A stretch of DNA of 64,000 bases. It comes from Bacillota bacterium. Lineage in GTDB: Bacteria; Bacillota_I; Bacilli_A; RF39; UBA660. The translations under genes were made by a program, and so were the position numbers. The notes below the pieces were generated by a model, which was given only the letters and a program-made list of their open reading frames with translations, was not told the DNA's origin and did not search any database. Location: NCBI GenBank assembly GCA_015059245.1, contig SVAU01000008.1, positions 25,702 to 89,701 of the forward strand, given 5' to 3'. Positions within the stretch are counted from its first letter, which is position 1. Every line of letters begins with the position of its first letter. Below are positions 44,181 to 52,672 of the stretch, piece by piece.

Positions 44181-44189
44181 TGTTATACT
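44181..44189 (+). promoter_or_regulatory. Extended -10 promoter candidate before the wall hydrolase gene
   Basis: TGT-TATACT, a TGn-extended -10 element (44181-44189), about 25 bases upstream of ATG 44214. No good -35 box is visible. Confidence 0.5.
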
Positions 44190-44213
44190 TTTTATAGCGT
44201 GGACGGTGGTATA

Positions 44214-46784
44214 ATGTCTGATAAAATAAGAGTAAAACCTGAAGAATTGGAAGGTAGAATTTTGGAAGATATCCAAAGAGATTTAGCAGAAACTACTGTA
44301 GATGAAATGACTGTTCCAGTACCAAATATTGGATTAGACGTTGCTTCTAGAGATAACCCTGATTCTTTAAAAATTGAATGGGATACGGATACATCTGCCC
44401 CTAAGATGGAGTCAAGTGTTGTAAGTGATGAGACTGATAGATTAAGGAGGAATGTTTCTAAACCTGCTGAAACTATTTCTTCTAAAGGATATAATCCTAA
44501 CGGTGGGGGATCATTTGATGGTGAACAGCCATTTGATAATGGTTTAAAACCTGGTACTTCTATACCTCATACTGGTGATATGGGTGATGAAACGGGCACT
44601 GATGGTTCTGTTCCTGGTTCGGGTGGTTATGATGATGGTTATGATGGTGGAAATGGATACAGTAGTGGTAGACGTGGTAACCAAAAAAAGAGACCTGAAG
44701 ATAAAAAAGAACCTGAGAGGGAACCGGAGAAAGATCCTACAAAAGATCCGAATAAAACAGGAGATAAAAAAGGTGGTCAGCCGAATGGTGAAGGAGAAGC
44801 TAGTGGTGAAACTGGTACTCCTAAGTCTAAAACAGATTTAGATAAAGAAAAAGCAGAAGCTGAAAAGAAGGAAAAAGAAGAAGAAGCAGTTGATAAAGCT
44901 GCTACTAATGGGATGATTGCAAATGGTAATCCAAATGGTACTTCTGGTCAAAAACCTGCTGGTGAAAATCCTGAAAAGAAAGCTGAACCGGAAAGGCCAC
45001 AGGATGATGAAACTGGCAATGGGTATGGTGCATTAAAGAAACAAAAGAATGCTGGTCCTAATGATAATTCCGATGCAACTGCTAGAGCTAGAAGAAATTT
45101 AGAACATCAAAACAAAGTTAATAATGCTGATTCTAAACCTAGTCAAGCTAAGAAACCTGATAAGTCATCATCATCAACTCCTAAGACTGGAAGTCCAATA
45201 AAAAATGCTTTATTAAAAGCTGGGAACAGTTTAAAGAACAAAGCAAAAGGATTGGGTAAGAAAAAAAATGATTCTGGTAGTGATAGCAAAGGTCAAGATG
45301 TTGTTGACAAAGCTGGAGGAGCAATTAAGAACGCTTTATTGCTATTTATGAAAACTCACCCAGTATTATCAATGGGAATTATTTTAGTAATTTTATTATT
45401 AATTATTTTTATGATAGATACTATGGAATTTGATTCTAGTGGTAAAGGTAGAGGGAAGAGAAGTTGTACTTACTCACTAAGTGGTGTTACTTCTACAGGT
45501 ACTGTTGAATTATCTAATTTGAAAGTAGAGATTATTAACTGTGATGGTAAAGCTGATAATTATGAGGTTTTAGACACAGTTGATTTTGAAAAATATATTT
45601 TAGGTGTTGCATTAGCTGAGGCAGGACCTAGTTCTCCTGATGAAGCTTTGAAAGCACAAATGATAGCGGTTAGAAACTTTACTTTAACAAGAAATAGTGG
45701 TATGTGTCCTAGTCATCCTGAAAGTTGTTTCCATGGATATAATGAATCTACTGGAATAATTAGAATGAGAGCTTGTACTAATGATCAAGTTTATTGGGAT
45801 TATACAAAAGATTGCCCTAAGATTGAAAGAGCGGGGAAACCTACATTATATTGCGAAGGTGTAGATGGTTCTACTGATATATGGAAAAAAGCTTTAAGCG
45901 AGGAAAGACAAAAAGAAGTAGAGGCATTAGCTAACTCAGTTATGGGAGAAGTTTTATTAGATGAAAATGGTAATGTTTTAAAACTAGGATATCAAGCCGA
46001 TGAAACTGATAAATTTATAGCAGATGCTAATGCTGGGAAATCATATGTTGAAATACTTGAAGCTGTTTATGGTTCAAGCAGTTATAGTTCTGCTAAATGT
46101 ACATATGGTGGTGTATATGATTATGGTGATTATACATTATCTTCAGAAAACACTAGTATTCTACATGAACCGTTAGATGAGTTCTTAGAAGATAATGGTA
46201 CTAGTTTAGAAGAATTTAATGAATTAATTGCAGACAATGTAGATGATGCTGGTTGGGGAACAAGAGCTGGTGTTGTTGCTGCTGCTGTAACATTAATTGG
46301 AGAACTTGGAGATAATTACGGAGTTAAAGTTCCTTATTATTGGGGTGGTGGTCACTATGATGGAGTAGTTGATGGAGCCTTAGGATATTGGGGAAGTACA
46401 CAATGTCATACATATGCTAATAATCAACATTATAATTATTGTGGATTTGACTGTTCAGGATTTGTTCCATGGGCTATTAAGAATGGTGGATTTAAAAAAG
46501 GTGTTGATTTAGCCAATAATTTCCAAAATATGCCGAATGCAAGAAAAGTAAGATTAACTAATGAACCACAATTACAACCAGGAGATTTATTGGAGTCTAG
46601 TGGACATATTGTATTAGTAGTTGGTGTTGATGAGGCTTCTAAACAATATATATGTGCTGAAGCGATGGGGAATGCATATGGTGTATTATTTACAAGAAGA
46701 TCGTTTAATGAAAGTGGTTACTGGGGGGTAGACTTAGAGGATTATTATAATGATCCTAACTACATAAGGGAGCCGATACGATGA
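44214..46784 (+). CDS. SpoIID-like plus NlpC/P60 cell-wall hydrolase of the secretion locus (VirB1 role)
   Basis: An 856-residue protein; ATG 44214 follows GGTGG. Residues 1-380 are a disordered, Gly/Pro/Lys/Glu-rich cytoplasmic region. A helix at about 383-404 is followed by an extracytoplasmic SpoIID/LytB-like domain (EKYILGVALAEAG then LKAQMIAVRNF, about 456-492), where SpoIID's catalytic Glu may be the one in LAEAG. The C-terminal NlpC/P60 domain has Cys747 (FDCSGF) and His798 (SGHIVLVVG). Together these should open peptidoglycan for the secretion machine. The gene overlaps the next by four bases. Confidence 0.9.
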   Translation: MSDKIRVKPEELEGRILEDIQRDLAETTVDEMTVPVPNIGLDVASRDNPDSLKIEWDTDTSAPKMESSVVSDETDRLRRNVSKPAETISSKGYNPNGGGSFDGEQPFDNGLKPGTSIPHTGDMGDETGTDGSVPGSGGYDDGYDGGNGYSSGRRGNQKKRPEDKKEPEREPEKDPTKDPNKTGDKKGGQPNGEGEASGETGTPKSKTDLDKEKAEAEKKEKEEEAVDKAATNGMIANGNPNGTSGQKPAGENPEKKAEPERPQDDETGNGYGALKKQKNAGPNDNSDATARARRNLEHQNKVNNADSKPSQAKKPDKSSSSTPKTGSPIKNALLKAGNSLKNKAKGLGKKKNDSGSDSKGQDVVDKAGGAIKNALLLFMKTHPVLSMGIILVILLLIIFMIDTMEFDSSGKGRGKRSCTYSLSGVTSTGTVELSNLKVEIINCDGKADNYEVLDTVDFEKYILGVALAEAGPSSPDEALKAQMIAVRNFTLTRNSGMCPSHPESCFHGYNESTGIIRMRACTNDQVYWDYTKDCPKIERAGKPTLYCEGVDGSTDIWKKALSEERQKEVEALANSVMGEVLLDENGNVLKLGYQADETDKFIADANAGKSYVEILEAVYGSSSYSSAKCTYGGVYDYGDYTLSSENTSILHEPLDEFLEDNGTSLEEFNELIADNVDDAGWGTRAGVVAAAVTLIGELGDNYGVKVPYYWGGGHYDGVVDGALGYWGSTQCHTYANNQHYNYCGFDCSGFVPWAIKNGGFKKGVDLANNFQNMPNARKVRLTNEPQLQPGDLLESSGHIVLVVGVDEASKQYICAEAMGNAYGVLFTRRSFNESGYWGVDLEDYYNDPNYIREPIR

Positions 46785-47554
46785 AGAAAATATTAATGTT
46801 ATTAATGTTAATGGTATTACTTACTGGATGTTCTGCTAATGTTAACTTAACAGTTACTTCAAGTAATATTGAAGAAGAAATAATTATTAATGCTTATTCA
46901 GATAGTGATACTACTAAAGCACAAGTTTATACAAGTTTTAGAAAATATATGCCAGTATTTTCAAATGTTCCATTATCAGATACTGAACCAGACACTAAAA
47001 AAGATGGTGTTGAGTATTATACAAGAAGAGAACAAGATCTTGGTTCTGGATATAGGTTTAATTATAAGTATAAATATAAATTTGAAGATTATAAGAATTC
47101 AAGAAGTGTAAAATATGGATTTGCATCTAGAACTATTCAAAGAAATCCCGGTGATAAGAATATTATGATTTCTACTGATAGTGCTGGATTAAAATATTTT
47201 GAACAATATCCTAACTTGGAAACAGTTACAATAAATATAAGATCTTCGTATAAAATGCTTGAGAATAATGCAGATTATGTTAATGGTAATGTTTATACTT
47301 GGGTACTTAGAAAAGGTACTAAAAAGAGTATTTATTTATTATTAGATGATCCTAATGCGAATCAGACAAGTACTGGTGATTCTGAGAAAGATGAAAATGA
47401 GAAGAAACCTGTAATAGATATGCGTGAAGAGAAGGAAGAAAGTAAGTTTATTAAGTTTGTAAATGAGCATCCTATTTTAGTCGCATTCATTGGAATTTTA
47501 GCATTTTTCATTATCTTATTGATAGTTTCCAAATTAACTAAAACTAAATATTAA
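46781..47554 (+). CDS. Lipoprotein with C-terminal membrane helix
   Basis: A 257-residue protein starting at ATG 46781, overlapping the hydrolase stop (ATGA). The signal peptide ends in lipobox LLTGC (Cys16 or so). The exterior domain is beta-rich. A second anchor is formed by a C-terminal helix (about residues 231-252) before a short basic tail. Dual anchoring is unusual and would hold the domain tightly to the membrane. I recognise no family. Context places it with the type IV-like components, perhaps as a VirB7-, VirB8- or VirB9-like accessory. Confidence 0.75.
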   Translation: MKKILMLLMLMVLLTGCSANVNLTVTSSNIEEEIIINAYSDSDTTKAQVYTSFRKYMPVFSNVPLSDTEPDTKKDGVEYYTRREQDLGSGYRFNYKYKYKFEDYKNSRSVKYGFASRTIQRNPGDKNIMISTDSAGLKYFEQYPNLETVTINIRSSYKMLENNADYVNGNVYTWVLRKGTKKSIYLLLDDPNANQTSTGDSEKDENEKKPVIDMREEKEESKFIKFVNEHPILVAFIGILAFFIILLIVSKLTKTKY

Positions 47555-47582
47555 TAAAAGGAGATTACTCCTTTTATTTTTG
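47554..47582 (+). terminator. Intrinsic terminator after the lipoprotein gene
   Basis: ATAAAAGGAG (47554-47563) pairs with CTCCTTTTAT (47568-47577) over an ATTA loop, followed by TTTTT. It is placed between the lipoprotein and the VirD4 promoter. Confidence 0.85.
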
Positions 47583-47595
47583 TCTTAATATGTAG

Positions 47596-47601
47596 TATAA
47601 T
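47596..47601 (+). promoter_or_regulatory. -10 element of the VirD4-like gene
   Basis: TATAAT at 47596-47601 predicts a start near 47608. This excludes the in-frame ATG at 47602 and supports GTG 47626 as the true start. The -35 region is weak (TTTTAT-like). Confidence 0.55.
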
Positions 47602-47625
47602 ATGAGTAGATTGGGGCGATATATA

Positions 47626-50385
47626 GTGAAATGGCGTGTTTCTAGTAAAGATTTAATTATTTTTATAGCGTTTCTATTATTGTTATTTTATTTATGTACA
47701 TTAATTACTGGTAATATTGGATATATTGGAACTCATGGTGAGTTTTATGGATTAAGTCCATTACTTGGTTTAACTAAGTATTTTGGTTTAACTTTCTTAT
47801 TATTTATTATTTTCATTGTTGCTATTTTTGTTAGTGTTTCTTCTTACATTTTTGATCGTAAAAAAGGTGTAGGATTTGAAATTGGTGAAAAGAGTGAAAA
47901 AGGTTATTCTAGATGGGCTAAAGAAAAGGAAATGAAAACTGATAAAGGAGTAGAAATAGTTGATCCTTTAGCACAAGAAACAACTGTAGCTGGTATTCCT
48001 TTAGTAAATGATGGAAAAAGATTATGGGTTGATAATGGTGAGTACCATAACTTAGTAATCGGTTCTACAGGTTCAGGTAAATCTCAAACAATAGTTGAAC
48101 CAATGGTTGAATTATTAATTAAAAAAGGCGAAAGTATGATTATTACTGACCCTAAGGGTGAGTTATATAAAGCTGCTAGTGTATACATGAAAGAACGTGG
48201 ATATAACGTAGTAGTATTAAACTTCCGTGAACCACAAAATGGTAATGCTTGGAATCCACTTACTTTACCTTATCAATATTATAGAGATGGTAATTTTGAT
48301 AAAGCTACTGAATTATTAGATGACGTTGCTTTAAATATTTTATACGATCCTAATAATAAGAGTGGAGATCCTTTCTGGGAAAAATCAGCAGCTGACTACT
48401 TCTCAGGTTTATCTTTAGGTTTATTTGAAGACGCTAAAGAAAGAGAAATCAACTTAAACTCAATTAACTATATGAGTACTGTTGGTGAAGAAAAATTTGC
48501 TGCAAGTAATTATATTAAAGAATACTTTACATTAAAAGGTGAAGCTTCAAATGCTTATGTATTTGCATCTAATACAATAAATTCACCTACTGAAACTAAA
48601 GGTGGTATTTTATCAGTATTTAGACAAAAGATAAGATTATTTGCTTCTCGTGAAAACTTATCTGAAATGTTAGCATATAGTGATTTTGATATGCGTAAGA
48701 TAGGTAAAGAAAAGACTGCTGTATTTATTATTATTCATGATGAAAAGACTACATATCATGGTCTTGCTACAATATTTATTAAACAATGTTATGAAACATT
48801 AATCGATGTTGCTCAACAAAATGGTGGTAAATTACCATATAGAACTAACTTTATTCTTGATGAGTTTGCTAATATGCCTCCATTAAAAGACGTAACAACA
48901 ATGGTTACAGCGGCTCGTTCTCGTGCTATTAGATTTACATTCATTATTCAAAACTTTGCTCAATTAAAAAGTGTTTATGGTAATGAAGATGCTGAAACAA
49001 TTAAAGGTAACTGTGGTAACTTAGTATACTTGATTTCAACAGAATTAGCTGCATTAGAAGAAATTAGTAAAATGTGTGGTGAAGTTAAATCAGATGATAA
49101 AGATAAAACTGCTTCAACTCCATTAGTTACTGTTACTGACTTACAAAAATTAAAATTATTTGAAGCTATTATTATTAGATGGCGTTTAGCTCCATTTAAA
49201 ACTAAATATACTCCAAACTTTAAAATGGATTGGGGACATCCAAAAGTTGAAGCTACTTATCCAAATAGAGAAAAACAAGAAGTTCAATTATTTGATGTTA
49301 AAGAATTTACTAAGAAGAAAAAGAGTGATAAAATTAAAAACTCTTTAAATGAAAAAGGTTCTTCACCATTCCCTAGTGGAAGTGGAAGTTCTAATCCATT
49401 CCGTGGACCATCTGATATGGACTTTGGTTCTAAATCAGATATAGATGCTCCTTTTGGTGCTCCTAAGAATGATGGTGGTGGATTGTTCGGAGGTTTAGGT
49501 GGCGGTATCGATCTAGATGCAATGATGAGAGATATCGACAAAAAGATTGCTGAATTAGATGCAGAAGAAGCTAGACAAAAAGAAGAACAAGCTAAACTTA
49601 AAGAACAAAAACAACAAGAAGATAAAAAAGAAGAGAAAAAGGAAGAAAGTAAACCAACTGATACAAATAAGATATTAGGTGATTTACCTAAGAAAGATGA
49701 TTTTGATTTTGACTTCGATCTTCCTGATATTAAAGAATTACCAAAAGATGAACCTATTAAAGAAGAAAAAGTTGATGTTAAACCTATTAAAGAGGAACCA
49801 AAAAATGAATTTAATATCTTTAATACATCTTCGTTTGATATAGATGAAATAGAAGAAAAAGAAGATAAAAAGTCTAATGAAATATCTATTGGTAATGAAA
49901 AAGCTAATATAGCAGTTGCTATAAGTAGTCCAATGGATGATGATGATTTTGATATTTTACCTAAAGTAGAAAATGCATCTATTATTCAACCAAACTATAG
50001 TAGTAATACTGTTGTTAAAGCTAACGAAGAAAGTTATAACATTTATAATGATGTACCTAATTTAATGGAAAACATTAAGAAAGATACAATAGAAAAAGAA
50101 GAATTTGTTAAAGATACTATTGAGATATCTAAAGACAGAGTAAAAGAAGTATCTGATAAGTTAAATAGTTATAATATCTTTGATGAAAAACCAAATGTTA
50201 TAAAATATAATTCTAATGATGCTCCTGATAGTGATGGAAGAGTAATTAGATATGAACAAGAGGTTAAAGAACAACCTAAACAAGAAAAGACAAATGTTAA
50301 TGTTGATCCAGATAAAATTGTTATTGATAGTAATACAATATCTGATGATGCATTCTTTGATGACTTTTTTGGAGATGATGAATAA
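47626..50385 (+). CDS. VirD4/TraG-family coupling protein with long acidic tail
   Basis: A type IV coupling ATPase of about 919 residues that would select and feed substrates into the channel. GTG 47626 is chosen since GGGGCGAT lies ~10 bases upstream and the -10 box overlaps the earlier ATG. Two N-terminal helices (about 10-32 and 60-80) precede the RecA-like core, with Walker A GSTGSGKS (146-153). TDPKGELY and the Walker B region FILDEFANMP then TAARSRAIRFTFIIQNF follow. Residues ~570-919 are an extension not seen in standard VirD4: first Gly/Pro-rich, then Lys/Glu/Asp-rich and disordered. No relaxase gene accompanies it. Confidence 0.93.
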   Translation: MKWRVSSKDLIIFIAFLLLLFYLCTLITGNIGYIGTHGEFYGLSPLLGLTKYFGLTFLLFIIFIVAIFVSVSSYIFDRKKGVGFEIGEKSEKGYSRWAKEKEMKTDKGVEIVDPLAQETTVAGIPLVNDGKRLWVDNGEYHNLVIGSTGSGKSQTIVEPMVELLIKKGESMIITDPKGELYKAASVYMKERGYNVVVLNFREPQNGNAWNPLTLPYQYYRDGNFDKATELLDDVALNILYDPNNKSGDPFWEKSAADYFSGLSLGLFEDAKEREINLNSINYMSTVGEEKFAASNYIKEYFTLKGEASNAYVFASNTINSPTETKGGILSVFRQKIRLFASRENLSEMLAYSDFDMRKIGKEKTAVFIIIHDEKTTYHGLATIFIKQCYETLIDVAQQNGGKLPYRTNFILDEFANMPPLKDVTTMVTAARSRAIRFTFIIQNFAQLKSVYGNEDAETIKGNCGNLVYLISTELAALEEISKMCGEVKSDDKDKTASTPLVTVTDLQKLKLFEAIIIRWRLAPFKTKYTPNFKMDWGHPKVEATYPNREKQEVQLFDVKEFTKKKKSDKIKNSLNEKGSSPFPSGSGSSNPFRGPSDMDFGSKSDIDAPFGAPKNDGGGLFGGLGGGIDLDAMMRDIDKKIAELDAEEARQKEEQAKLKEQKQQEDKKEEKKEESKPTDTNKILGDLPKKDDFDFDFDLPDIKELPKDEPIKEEKVDVKPIKEEPKNEFNIFNTSSFDIDEIEEKEDKKSNEISIGNEKANIAVAISSPMDDDDFDILPKVENASIIQPNYSSNTVVKANEESYNIYNDVPNLMENIKKDTIEKEEFVKDTIEISKDRVKEVSDKLNSYNIFDEKPNVIKYNSNDAPDSDGRVIRYEQEVKEQPKQEKTNVNVDPDKIVIDSNTISDDAFFDDFFGDDE

Positions 50386-50402
50386 TATTCATCATCTTTT
50401 TT
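50373..50402 (+). terminator. Intrinsic terminator closing the pilus/secretion locus
   Basis: AGATGATGAAT (50373-50383) pairs with ATTCATCATCT (50387-50397), and T continues to 50402. The coupling-protein stop codon lies in the loop. Confidence 0.85.
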
Positions 50403-50428
50403 ATTGCATATAATATATTGGTGATATT

Positions 50429-50674
50429 ATGAAGAAAATTAAATTAAGTGAATATAAAGAATCTATGGGAGTATTTATTGAGATTAATAATAATTATAAT
50501 CATATTGTAAAAACAAGTATTCATATTCCTTATGATAATTTATTAACTAATTATAAGGAATTGTTAGATAAAAGTAAGAAATATTTTATTTATTGTACAG
50601 GTGGTATAAAGAGTAAAAAAGCAGTTAATATATTAGATTATTATGGTTATGATGTTACATTAGTAAATAAGTAA
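50429..50674 (+). CDS. Rhodanese-like protein
   Basis: An 81-residue single rhodanese-type domain starting at ATG 50429 after TTGGTGATATT. The active-site loop YFIYCTGGIKSKKAVNIL has the Cys and a CxxGxKS arrangement close to the family's CxxGxRS, and HIPYDNL precedes it at the expected place. It probably carries sulfur as a persulfide. It is a stand-alone gene after the locus terminator. Confidence 0.88.
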   Translation: MKKIKLSEYKESMGVFIEINNNYNHIVKTSIHIPYDNLLTNYKELLDKSKKYFIYCTGGIKSKKAVNILDYYGYDVTLVNK

Positions 50675-50740
50675 AGTACAATGTATATGACTTTGTGAAC
50701 AATTGTTTTTTAAACTTATATAATTTATAATTATATTGTG

Positions 50741-51364
50741 ATGTATATGGAATGGATATATGAGTTTGAAGAAACACTTATGGAATTTTTAAATGGGTTA
50801 GGAATATGGGCTCCTTTTTTAAGTTGTATTTTTATATTCTTGGAAGGTATTTTAGCTTTTTTACCATTATTTGTTTTTGTAACTGTAAATATTTTATCAA
50901 TGAGTTCTTTAGTAGGATCATTTCTTGGAAGTGTACTAGGTATTGTATTATCTTGGATATTTTGTGTTTTTGGAAGTTTTACTATGTTTCTTGGTACAAG
51001 AAGATTATTTGGTAAGAAGTTTAGAAATAAGATAGCTAAGAATACTAAAGCTAATAAATTTATGAATGTTATAGATAAATTATCTTATAGTCAGATAGTA
51101 TTGATTGTTTCAATACCTTTTTCACCATCATTCTTTATTAATTTAGGTTCTGGCTTATCTAAAATAAATGAAAAGAAGTACTTTTTTGCGTTATTAGTAG
51201 GTAAGTTTGCTGAGATGATCTTTTTAGGCTATGTAGGAGTTAGTTTAATTGAATGCTTAACACAGCCTTTAGCTTTAATAAAAGTGGCTATTATAATGAT
51301 TGTAGGCTATTTGTTTAGTCTTGGTATTAATAAGAAATTTAACTTGGATGAGAGGTTTGAATAA
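50741..51364 (+). CDS. VTT-domain (DedA/TVP38-like) membrane protein
   Basis: A protein of about 207 residues with several helices and the VTT-type segment IPFSPSFFINLGSGLSKINEKKYFFALLVGK. Members act in lipid or envelope homeostasis. The start is uncertain: GTG 50738, ATG 50741 and ATG 50747 are in frame. None has a ribosome site, and a TATAAT lies at 50726-50731, so the transcript may be leaderless. The gene ends one base into rmuC (TAATG). Confidence 0.82.
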   Translation: MYMEWIYEFEETLMEFLNGLGIWAPFLSCIFIFLEGILAFLPLFVFVTVNILSMSSLVGSFLGSVLGIVLSWIFCVFGSFTMFLGTRRLFGKKFRNKIAKNTKANKFMNVIDKLSYSQIVLIVSIPFSPSFFINLGSGLSKINEKKYFFALLVGKFAEMIFLGYVGVSLIECLTQPLALIKVAIIMIVGYLFSLGINKKFNLDERFE

Positions 51365-52443
51365 TGGATTTTATATTACTGGTTTTATTAATTGTAGTAA
51401 TTATATTACAAGTACTTAATTTACTTAAGAAAGATGATGATAAAGATATAGTTGAAAGATTAGGTAAGTTAGAAAAGAATGTTAGTGCTGATTTAGCTGA
51501 TTTTAAATTTGATATTAATAAATACTTAATGGAAGATTTTACTAAGTTAAATGAACAAATAGAACAAAAATTAATGTATATTAATGATAAAGTAAATGAG
51601 AGAATAGATCAAAACTTTGAAAAGACTAATAAGACATTTAATAATATTTTAGAAAGACTTACTAAAATAGATGAAGCACAAAAGAAGATAGATAGTTTAT
51701 CTTCTGAAATAGTTGGTTTACAAAGTGTATTAACTGATAAAAAGACTAGGGGTATATTTGGGGAAGTTAATTTAAATTATATATTAACTAGTGTATTTGG
51801 TGAAAAAAGAGGAAGTATATATGATATACAACATACTATGAGTAATGGACATATTGCTGATTCAATATTATTTGCACCAGAACCTTTAGGTACTATATGT
51901 ATTGATAGTAAGTTCCCATTAGAAAACTATGAAAGAATGACTGATAGATCATTATCTAATGCTGAAAGAGAAATGGCTGCTAAGTTATTTAAAAGTGATG
52001 TAAAGAAACATATAGATGCAATATCTACTAAATATATTATTCCTGGTGAAACTGCTGATGAAGCTATTATGTTCTTACCTGCAGAAGCTATATTTGCTGA
52101 AATTAATGCTTATCATCCAGAGTTACTTAATTATTCGTATGAAAAGAAAGTATGGATATGTAGTCCAACTACTTTAATGAGTACATTAACTATAATTCAA
52201 ATGATACTTAAGAATATCGAAAGAGATAAATATGCTCAAGTAATACATGTTGAATTAAATAAATTAAGTAGAGAATTTATGAAATATAGAGAAAGATGGG
52301 ATAAGTTATCTAGAAGTATAGATACTGTAACTAAAGATATTAAAGAAATAAATATTACTACTGAAAAGATAACTAAGAGATTTGATTCTATAAATAGTGT
52401 AGATGTAGGATTGTTAGAATATACTGAAGAAGAAAGTGAATAA
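51364..52443 (+). CDS. rmuC: RmuC-family DNA recombination protein
   Basis: A 359-residue protein with an N-terminal helix (residues 2-18), a coiled coil (about 25-115) and a nuclease-like RmuC domain. Family markers are GEVNLNYILTSVFGEKRGSIYDIQ, CIDSKFPLENYERM and a late WDKLSRSIDTVTKDI. RmuC limits inversions and other recombination at repeats in E. coli. Length and order of elements are normal. It starts within the stop codon of the preceding gene and so is coupled to it. Confidence 0.92.
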   Translation: MDFILLVLLIVVIILQVLNLLKKDDDKDIVERLGKLEKNVSADLADFKFDINKYLMEDFTKLNEQIEQKLMYINDKVNERIDQNFEKTNKTFNNILERLTKIDEAQKKIDSLSSEIVGLQSVLTDKKTRGIFGEVNLNYILTSVFGEKRGSIYDIQHTMSNGHIADSILFAPEPLGTICIDSKFPLENYERMTDRSLSNAEREMAAKLFKSDVKKHIDAISTKYIIPGETADEAIMFLPAEAIFAEINAYHPELLNYSYEKKVWICSPTTLMSTLTIIQMILKNIERDKYAQVIHVELNKLSREFMKYRERWDKLSRSIDTVTKDIKEINITTEKITKRFDSINSVDVGLLEYTEEESE

Positions 52444-52470
52444 CTTTCTTTTTTTTGTATAGATTATTAT

Positions 52471-52662
52471 ATGAATAGATTGTTAAGAATAGGGATTGGT
52501 TGTTTTTTATGTAGTATTAGTTTAAGTGTCATTATTATATATTCTAATTTATTATTATATGGGTATAGTTTATTTGAATATGTAGTTAATTTGTTAAGTG
52601 TTATAGAGTTTTATTATTTATTTATAGGTATATATTTAATTATAAAAAAAGATAGATTTTAA
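52471..52662 (+). CDS. Small membrane protein
   Basis: A 63-residue protein with two hydrophobic helices (about residues 7-30 and 38-57) and a basic end (KKDRF). The start ATG 52471 has no ribosome site; the preceding bases are AT-rich and -10-like. Its stop lies in the terminator of the convergent trpS gene. Family unknown. It could be a genuine small protein or a chance frame; the charge balance at the ends favours the former. Confidence 0.45.
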   Translation: MNRLLRIGIGCFLCSISLSVIIIYSNLLLYGYSLFEYVVNLLSVIEFYYLFIGIYLIIKKDRF

Positions 52663-52672
52663 TAATCTATCT
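52643..52672 (-). terminator. Intrinsic terminator of trpS
   Basis: AGATAGATT (52650-52658) pairs with AATCTATCT (52664-52672), and the reverse strand reads into a T-run opposite the A-run at 52643-52649. Confidence 0.8.

Noticed and set aside
44575..44841. Met/Val-rich frame inside the wall hydrolase gene
   Set aside because: Another frame of the low-complexity Gly/Asp/Lys region, without a ribosome site.
47602..47625. ATG 47602 as start of the VirD4-like protein
   Set aside because: It overlaps the -10 element TATAAT and would precede the transcript start; GTG 47626 has GGGG upstream.
22380..50385. Integrated conjugative element with boundaries and integrase
   Set aside because: No integrase, relaxase, replication gene or flanking direct repeat is visible, and both borders are ordinary chromosomal genes with terminators. 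The tRNA genes near 63700 are over 13 kb from the right border.
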